64,000 nt of DNA from Rotaria macrura (taxonomy: Eukaryota; Rotifera; Eurotatoria; Philodinida; Philodinidae). The notes under the pieces were generated by a model. The model was not told the DNA's origin and made no database searches. It was given only the letters and a program-made list of their open reading frames with translations. Every line of letters begins with the position of its first letter. Position 1 is the first letter of the stretch. The translations under genes and the position numbers were made by a program. Location of the stretch: contig OENT01000263.1 of NCBI GenBank assembly GCA_900239685.1, positions 1 to 64,000 of the forward strand, written 5' to 3'. Below, piece after piece: positions 56,729 to 64,000 of the stretch.

Positions 56729-59159
56729 ATGCAATCAATCGAAAAATTACGAGTTGAACTAATTCATCGTATATTTGATTATCTCGATATTCAAACAGTT
56801 TTATTTTCGGTTCGATCAGTGTCAAGATTATTCCTGTCAATAGTCAACACTTATAATCGATTGGTTTTCGATTTTAAATTAGTATCAATGTCAAAGTTTC
56901 GTGTTCTATGTCAACTAATTAATCCTAAAAATGTGATATTATTAACACTTGGTGATGCTGAACAAAGACCAGGTCAAATAGATTGCTTTATATCATTAGC
57001 CAATCTTCGACGATTGACTCGACTTCGTTCATTGACTCTTGCTGATGTTGATGAATATCAATTGAATTTATTGTTAAAATATATCAATCCAAATTTTCTA
57101 ATTTCATTTTCATTTAATATTCGAAAGTATGATGAACGAAGAAAAACAACAACAAATCAACTAAGATCAATTATTGCACAAAGAAATCTTAAAAATCTTG
57201 AATTACAAATTGAAAAATCGAGATTAACCACAATGTTGTGGCCGCAAAATTGTAAACTCAAATGCTTCATTCCTAATGAGGAGATTACTTTTGATTATCT
57301 ATGTTTAATTCTTCAACTTTCTCCTCAACTTCAAACACTGATTTTCAAGGGAATTATAAAGAATATAATCAATGGGTTAACATCCACATCGTCTATTCTG
57401 ACATGTTTTTCACAATTGACTTCGTTGACTATAGAAAACTTAGATACGGCGATTGATAAACTTGAATCGTTGCTTTTGCTAACATCTCGGTTGATCTATT
57501 TAAAATTGATTGGTTCCGAAAGTCTGGTTGATGGGAAAGGATGGGAAGAATTTATTCAAATAAATTTAACTTATTTGGAGAAATTCGAATTTTTCTTTGA
57601 TGTTAACAAATCAACTAAACAATCTATTGAAGATCTAGAATTAATCTTATCGTTGTTTAGAAGACCATTCTAGACTGAACATAAAAAATGGTTTGTCAAC
57701 TGTGAATGTTTTACGTGCGATTCTTATAACTTTTCTCTTTATTCAATACCAATATGCAAAACTTTTCTTAAATATAGATTACAGCCAGGAAAAATATTTT
57801 TATCTACTTCTAAAATGTCATTCAATAATGATCCATCAGTTATGGATAATGTTGATACAATATCCATAGTTGTGGCAGAATCCATATCTCATTATTATCA
57901 AGAATATGTATGTATTGGGAATTTGTTCGTTTTAATCATTATATCAACGATGAAGATTTCGCTGAAGCATTGTCATACATTTCAGATTTGAGCAAGCTAT
58001 GATAAAATATTTTAAAGAGAAGTTTCCCAGTACTTAAAATATCTATCATTTTCTTGCTGCATATAAACAAAGATAGCCGCTCATCTAATCAAGAGAATAT
58101 GAGCAGTAATATCAATCATTTTATTCCAAGCAGTTCCATATTGTAATAAAAATTCAAAAATGGTGTTGTAGTAAGAAAGAAATTTAACCTGAAGTCTGTT
58201 TACAAATTATTAGAAATATGTTTGGTAAGAAATAGGTATGGAAAAATTAGTTCTAAAAATAATATTTTTCAGTTACTTTATTACCCGGCATTGAAACATG
58301 AACCGAAATTAAATTTTGATAATTTATACTAGACATATTTCTCTTTTTAATGGCTAGCGAAATCGCCTTTAACTACCATAGCTTTGGTTTATCCATTAAT
58401 TGTTCAAATTGTAATACTTAATCAGATAAATATTTTTATTTTATAAAACAAAAACAATCGTTAGATTGAAAGGCATAGTACACCTTCGAGATAGATACCA
58501 TTTTATTTTTTAAACTGCATGCAATAATGAATAATGAGCGATTAATTCTGATAATTAACACCAAATAGATTCTGATCGATTAATTTCAGATTCCAACACC
58601 AATCAAACCAACTTTTCGTGAAGCAACAGATCTTGATCTCACTCTTTATCCGATATATCCTTTCAATCCGCCTGAATGTTTTTCGAAAGTGATCGATTTC
58701 TGTAAATTACTTCGAATCAAATTAAATATCTCCTACTTTGGTCAATATAAGCAAAGAGCATTTATTGACATCGGTACATTCGTGAAACATGCAATTAATC
58801 TTTCATCATTAATATTTTACGGTCATACTCGTCGGCAACAATATACTCGGATTACCAAAGGTTTATGTTCAATCGTACCACCTAATATAAAACATTTGGA
58901 AATGCCAATGTCGAATTTGTATCAGTTAAGAACCATTATTAAACGCTGTCCATATTTATCAATACTTCAAATAAGCACAAACAAAGCTCGACTTTCTGAT
59001 GAAATTATCGGATGGTTCACAATAAATACAATGGGTTCGGTTATTCGAAAAAGTTATCGTTGTCTTTCCATTTGGATTGGAAAGAAAATAGATCGTTCAG
59101 ATCAATTTAAGCATGATAAAAAACGCATTAAATTAACTGACAATCCCTTTGATTCTTAA
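56729..59159 (+). pseudogene. F-box/LRR gene with one in-frame stop
   Basis: Bdelloid-type F-box protein; such proteins would present substrates to an SCF ubiquitin ligase. The F-box is at residues about 4-45 (L-R-V-E-L-I-H-R-I-F-D-Y-L-D-I), followed by irregular LRR-like strands. The first frame stops at TAG 57671-57673. Beyond it, the same frame continues to 57907 with family-like sequence (T-E-H-K-K-W-F-V-N-C-E-C). It reaches a good donor GTATGT, and a TTTCAG acceptor at 58589 leads in phase to 58590-59159. That second exon carries the family C-terminus (L-C-S-I-V-P-P-N-I-K-H-L and S-I-W-I-G-K-K-I). The whole would be 582 codons including the internal TAG, a normal length. Relatives that I recall have W at the TAG position, so a single TGG-to-TAG change is likely. 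It could be a recent pseudogene, a polymorphism, or a truncated 314-aa protein. Transcribed divergently from the DUF3638 gene, about 450 bp apart. Confidence 0.75.
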
Positions 59160-61174
59160 CTTCTTCTTTTTTTCATTTTTCAAAATTTAGTAATATTAAT
59201 AATAAAGATAATCCTTATAGAATGAGAAATAAACTTGAATAAGGGGAATGAAGATCATGTTGAAATTGATGACGTACATCTACACGTGTGTCGAAAGCTG
59301 TATGAAATTGTATGTAAGATACTTCTTGTTGACATATCATCTTGTTCTCGCAGATGCTTTTTGTTAGTCCATGCACGAACTAGACAAGAAGTGTTTTATT
59401 TCTTCAAACAAAAAGTTACATCGTCCAGTAAACTATATCTATAACACACGTCTTTTTTTAAGAATGATTGCATTCAAACATGAGAAATTGAGTAAGAAAA
59501 AAGGTGCATTCTATTGGCGATTAATAATTAACCTTAGAATTACATGAGAAAAGGAAGAATAATAAAATCTCAAAGACGATAGTTAGCTTGATTTTCTTGT
59601 TGTCACATCTAACTTTAATTTTTCCTCAACAAATTGTGTTCGAGTACGAATATGAACGATGATAGCGTAAGAAAACGCTGGTGTATTCCTAGTCGAGTTT
59701 GGGTTAGCTAGATGTATCTCTGAATCTAAAATATAACAATTTATCATATAAATGAAATTCACTGTGATGATATGCTTAAATTTTTCATACAATATCATGC
59801 TTGCACGATGAAGACACTTCTTTTGTTTACATACGAAAATGCAAAATACGAACAAACATCTTTAAAAGATATTGCAGTAGAAAATGTGCACTCTAGTCTT
59901 CAATTCACTTTTGATTTTTTAGAACACATCTAATGATCATTTAAACGAAGCACTCTCAGTAAATGTACTAGTAGTCGTCATGAGTGCGTACAATACGTGA
60001 GACTAGTGCGGGCTACTAATTAATATCTTTTGAAATTTCCCTCGGCTTGACTTCCAGTAATCTTTGGTTTCCTGTTAGGTTGGTGGTATTTTTTTCTCTG
60101 ATGTATCCTGTTTATGCAAGATTGAGAATAATTCTAAAGTATGTTCTATGATCACGATGTTCATCAAGCGTTGAATGAACGAAGAATAGATTGTCGAATT
60201 AATCATAAGCTAAATATTGTCACGAAAAAGACTAATCCGAATAGTAGTTGAATAATTATCTGCTGGAATCTCTTCACATTAGTCATCAGTATTGACTTGG
60301 ATCCATTTCCTTCAAGCAATCGTTAGTATCTGTAGCGAAATCTACGTGATAGAAGTGCACCCGTGCAAGGCAGATATCAATACAAATTATTTCGTGTTAT
60401 ATATTCATCAAATCGATCAGATGAACTATAAGATTCAAAAATAAATTAACAGAAATCCATGTTTGTAAAAGTACCTCAAGGTCATCATCTATACTAATTT
60501 TCTGTGCGAGATTCATTTGCACGAGCATTTGATGACCGATTCATTGACAAAATCAATGGTTTTGTTTACTGTTGACTTTCATTCACTGCAATTGTGTGAA
60601 TAAAACATAATCAATGGTGTAAGTCATTTTATTCTGCAGAATGACTAGAAAAAAATCTTCACACTCAAACTGCGAGCACCTTCGTACTACGTAGTCTTAA
60701 ACTGATTATTACCTTGGTTCATTTTCCTCTTTTCGATTTAGTTAATTTGTTTGATCTTACTGCTTCAGTAGACATACGCATGATGATGTACATACGCTAT
60801 ATCATTGTACCTGATCAATCTATGTTCGATTCAATGAAAAAGATGACCGAATCATTTTTACCTTTTCTCCTATGTATGCGACTAATGAGATAGAAGTTTC
60901 ATAATTGATATCAAGTAGTACAAAAAAAAAAACTTATGCACTCTGTTTCTTCATAGTGTTAGAGAAAAAAGAAATTACTTTCAATCGAAAGACAAGTTTG
61001 GCATATCTCGATTATTTTATATCCTTATAACATGAATTCTGTAAATATCTGCTATTTGTCTTATTTTACAATTGTCGATAAGCGTCAAAAACAAGCAGAG
61101 CTTACCTCAATCAACCATTGATCTACTCTTTCTATACTGAGATAGGTTCTTATTAAAATATACATACTACAATA
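59160..61174. other. Intergenic region
   Basis: One exon-like piece at 59583-59725 (-) is listed separately. Otherwise nothing that I can support. Confidence 0.4.
59583..59725 (-). CDS. Possible terminal exon of an unidentified gene
   Basis: Not recognised. After a TATATTTTAG acceptor-like site, a 46-codon frame runs to a TAA with coding-like composition (A-N-P-N-S-T-R-N-T-P-A-F-S-Y-A-I-I-V-H-I-R-T-R-T-Q-F-V-E-E-K-L-K). No upstream exon could be joined in phase. Confidence 0.28.
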
Positions 61175-62389
61175 ATGAGACGTGTACGACATAAGAATGG
61201 AAATCGATGTCGTTGCTTATGTCTTATTTCATGTTTCTTCATTGGATGTAGCAGTTTTATTATTAAATTTTACTTAAGCCATACACAACCATCGATATGT
61301 CTACCTAAAAATCCAAATGGTGAAATTATTGACCGCCTAGATGAATGGCAATATCAAAATACTATCTCTGGTGAATGGTATCGTTGGAGAACAGTGTATC
61401 ATAGGCAAAGAAATCATACTCAATGGCCAATCAATTGGTTAAATGTTGTTCCAAAATCATATCTCGGTGTAATTGTGTATCTGGCTAAATTCAATGAACT
61501 TGAATCACTTCGAATGTCACTTGCTCAATTATCTCGTTCGATACTGAATCATTCACGACCTATTGTCATTTTTCATGAAGGTGATTTAAATGCAACCGAC
61601 ACTCAACAGTCTCTAGCTAAAATCGCAGGTAATTGTACGCCATTAGCTTTCGAGCGTATCCAGTTTGTTAATAGTTCGATTCGACCTGGTCGTGCTCATC
61701 ATCGATTGCCATACAAATACTTTCATATGTGTCGGTTTTTTACACTGATGCTTCCAAATCATCCTTTATTGACATTATTTACATTCTATTGGCGACTTGA
61801 TACACATTCTCATATATTTTCACAAAAACCTATTCAAGATCCATTTGAAATCATGCAACAGAGAAATATTCAATATGCTTTTACTATGGCTAACGTAGAC
61901 GATGAATTGTATACTCTTGGTTTATGGTCAAATTTTCATTCATTTCTCAAAGATTATTGTTTGATGCCTTCAAAAGCTTTCCGTTCAATACAAACGGATT
62001 GGTTCAATAGTTACTCACGTGCAATTATTTATACAAATTTTGCTATAGCCAATGTTTCACTTTTTCGTGATCATCCATTCATCAGAGCTTGGCTGCATAG
62101 AGTTGATCGACACGGTGGTATTTATCGTTATCGGTGGGGTGACGCACCCATTCATTCTTTAGTTCTCACTCAATTCATTCCACGTAATCAGATGGCACGT
62201 CTTAGATATTTCGGATACATCCATCGTAATGAATATACTTGCGCAAGTAGTACCAAGCGTGACTCGTGCAAAAACGAAGCCAAGCCGTTCTTTAACGATC
62301 CAAGCATGAAATATCACCATCAACCAGTTGGATGCAATCCATCTTCTGGAAATCCTTTGTGTCACTATTATCCAGAGATTATACTATGA
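61175..62389 (+). CDS. GT15-family alpha-1,2-mannosyltransferase-like (KRE2/MNT1)
   Basis: Intronless ORF, 404 aa, the usual length. Type II Golgi topology: a short basic leader and a membrane anchor at residues about 15-31, then a lumenal GT15 domain from about residue 90. GT15 enzymes transfer alpha-1,2-mannose from GDP-mannose to glycoproteins in fungi. Family features: Y-K-Y-F-H-M-C-R-F-F (about 180-189), F-Y-W-R-L-D-T (204-210), D-P-F-E-I-M (222-227), Y-T-N-F-A-I-A-N (286-293), G-G-I-Y-R-Y-R-W-G-D-A-P-I-H-S (314-328). Where yeast Kre2p has W-R-V-E-P and N-F-E-I, this protein has Asp209 and Ala290. By spacing and from memory these correspond to the metal-binding Glu247 and the proposed nucleophile Glu329. 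The His of G-D-A-P-x-H is kept (His327). Activity may thus be changed or lost. GT15 is essentially fungal, so transfer from fungi is likely. The start is the first ATG, giving the expected short cytoplasmic tail. Confidence 0.88.
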   Translation: MRRVRHKNGNRCRCLCLISCFFIGCSSFIIKFYLSHTQPSICLPKNPNGEIIDRLDEWQYQNTISGEWYRWRTVYHRQRNHTQWPINWLNVVPKSYLGVIVYLAKFNELESLRMSLAQLSRSILNHSRPIVIFHEGDLNATDTQQSLAKIAGNCTPLAFERIQFVNSSIRPGRAHHRLPYKYFHMCRFFTLMLPNHPLLTLFTFYWRLDTHSHIFSQKPIQDPFEIMQQRNIQYAFTMANVDDELYTLGLWSNFHSFLKDYCLMPSKAFRSIQTDWFNSYSRAIIYTNFAIANVSLFRDHPFIRAWLHRVDRHGGIYRYRWGDAPIHSLVLTQFIPRNQMARLRYFGYIHRNEYTCASSTKRDSCKNEAKPFFNDPSMKYHHQPVGCNPSSGNPLCHYYPEIIL

Positions 62390-63739
62390 TATATTTATTT
62401 GTGCTAAATGATGTTTTGAACAAAGAAAAAAATGAAGTAGAACATTAGATTTTGCAAATATATTTAATTAAATTGGTACCACTAAATCGTAACTGTGAGA
62501 TAGATCTGCAAGGTATAATTTGTTTTTTTTCATACGCATATATCTTCACTTGAGTGACAATATTTTTTGTGCATATACTTCATCTTTTTTATGATCATTT
62601 GAGAGAATGGTACATGATTTCGATCATTGACTCGATAGTTGTTCATTGGTCAAACAGATATATGAGAATACACAGCAAGTCATACTTAATAATTACTAAT
62701 TGTTGAAAACGAAAAGAAACATGAAAATGAAACTCATATTTCTTTCGAACAGAGATACGTGATATCACGTCAGAACGACATTCAAAAAAGAGATACATTT
62801 TTTCTTTCAAATCAACAACCGTAGTGTATGCAAAAAGTGGTTTGAAATGCACCTCGTAGTACTCGATATGGATGTGAAAAGAGTGATCAAAAGAACGTCA
62901 ATATACTCTTTACAAGAAGAAGTTCATGGAAATGTTTGTTCTAAGCCGTCCTATTTTCACTAGTATCGTTTTCTAGACAGATCAGTACAGGAATTAAATC
63001 TGAAAGAATTCATACTCATCATTGTATCTATATCGATCATTGATTAAACACATGATTTTAAACAAAATCAAAAGTATGTCAAGAACCTCTTGCACTTTTA
63101 TTTCTTCAAAAGTATATACTAACTATAATAGTATAGAAAAAACCAGCAAAAACCCATCTAAGTGAACATAAATCAATAATGAACCTAACGATTTCAATGC
63201 CTGAGATATCTCTGTATTGGATTGTTCTCAAATAACAAATTGATCGAGAAAATTAGTCATAGTGAAACAACGAGATTTTTCTTCAGAGAATACCTCTTGT
63301 TAAAGTTTCAGCGATCACTAAATGTATTAAACACTTGTAGTAACTTATACACCACTTATCAAAATATATTTGATTAGTGCCAATAAGAAAATGAGATCGA
63401 TCGATATCTAGTGAAACATATCATTGATCAATCATTAGAAAAAATATTCGTAGCAACGTATGAAAATTCTTATTTTCAGTTGAAGTTGTTATTGTAAATC
63501 ATTATAACTAGAATCAAAGTCATTTATAAATGATATAAAAATGTTGAGTTAATTATTTGACTCCAAAATAATCTTCGGTTAGTGATATCAAAATAAATGC
63601 ATATCGTGTCTCGAAATATTGAAAACAAGTGCAGTATGCTTCCACGTGATGTATCTGGAATAACGTTAAAGTGACTCGACAAACTTCTCATAATGTGTAC
63701 AACATATAGTGTTCGAACCTCGTTCCAAATGTGTGGTAC
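62390..63739. other. Intergenic AT-rich region
   Basis: 3' flank of the GT15 gene. No supported gene or RNA. Confidence 0.45.
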
Positions 63740-63847
63740 CAGAGCTCCGCGGGACGCGGGACGGGACGAGACGGGACAGTAAAAATGAAAAGATGGCGGG
63801 GCGGAGCGGGACAGAACTTATTCCTCTCGGGACGGGACGGGACCAGA
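63740..63847. repeat. GGGAC low-complexity block with hAT-like end
   Basis: GC-rich array of GGGAC and GGGACGC units with a short AT-rich break at 63779-63795. It begins CAGAGCTCCGCGGGAC, which resembles a hAT transposon terminus. This is the same style as the CCGAGA block at the other end of the window, with a different pentamer. The antisense ORFs rich in Arg-Pro-Val-Pro are artefacts of the repeat. Confidence 0.5.
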
Positions 63848-64000
63848 TCAATTAACTTCTCTGTCCCGCCAAGTTCATGCAAGCACAATTGGCATTAAGT
63901 ATTGGGCATTCATTGCAGTTTTGCGACATGTATGTATTGAGTTACGCATTCGACGTTAGAGGTCATTCGACTGCTTGTCTTCACACAATGATAATATATC

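Noticed and set aside
63666..63888. Antisense ORFs rich in Arg-Pro-Val-Pro-Ser
   Set aside because: Direct product of the GGGAC simple repeat.

Overview
The window reads as nuclear DNA of a bdelloid rotifer (Rotaria/Adineta type). It is AT-rich animal DNA with many short GT-AG introns. It carries an animal muscle myosin gene beside families that are typical of, or imported into, bdelloids: arginine ADP-ribosyltransferase, F-box/LRR, DUF3638/DUF3645, bacterial tail-collar modules and a fungal-type GT15 mannosyltransferase. The organism call is inferred from gene content and gene structure; there is no rRNA or spliced-leader gene to confirm it.

Layout. At 0-4 kb a frame-broken row of bacterial/phage tail-collar modules (minus strand) lies between two low-complexity, hAT-like repeat ends. 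At 4.2-5.6 kb there is a weak candidate membrane-protein gene (minus). At 8.5-17.9 kb is a complete muscle myosin II heavy chain, for which I could join 29 coding exons without a frame conflict (1,958 aa), including a 7-nt microexon. At 20.0-21.5 kb is a four-exon ADP-ribosyltransferase fused to a membrane segment and a Cys-rich SH3b-like tail. At 23.65-24.71 kb is a piggyBac-like non-autonomous element with long internal inverted arms. At 26.3 kb is an LRR protein, at 29.7-30.25 kb a TMEM205 homologue (minus), at 32.8 kb a GFA/CENP-V-type zinc protein, and at 33.5-34.4 kb a Tc1/mariner-like MITE with nested inverted repeats. At 37.4-38.7 kb is a stomatin gene with its first exon not found, and at 40.6-41.1 kb a His-rich four-exon gene (minus). 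At 43.7 kb and 49.6 kb are two possible small secreted peptides. At about 46.5-49.4 kb is a highly decayed tandem array with a period near 90 bp. At 52.2-56.3 kb is a large intronless DUF3638/DUF3645 gene (minus), split by a -1 frameshift exactly at an A-AAA-AAG heptamer. It is followed divergently by an F-box/LRR gene with one in-frame stop (56.7-59.2 kb) and an intronless GT15 glycosyltransferase (61.2-62.4 kb).

How the genes relate. There are no operons; neighbours look independent. Two styles stand out. Ancestral animal genes (myosin, stomatin, TMEM205) are cut by many short introns. Several genes that look foreign or are bdelloid-expanded (GT15, DUF3638, GFA, LRR) are single uninterrupted ORFs. 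The most interesting points are the candidate frameshift site in the DUF3638 gene, the 90-bp decayed array, the ART-TM-SH3b architecture, and the GT15 enzyme whose two key acidic positions appear changed.
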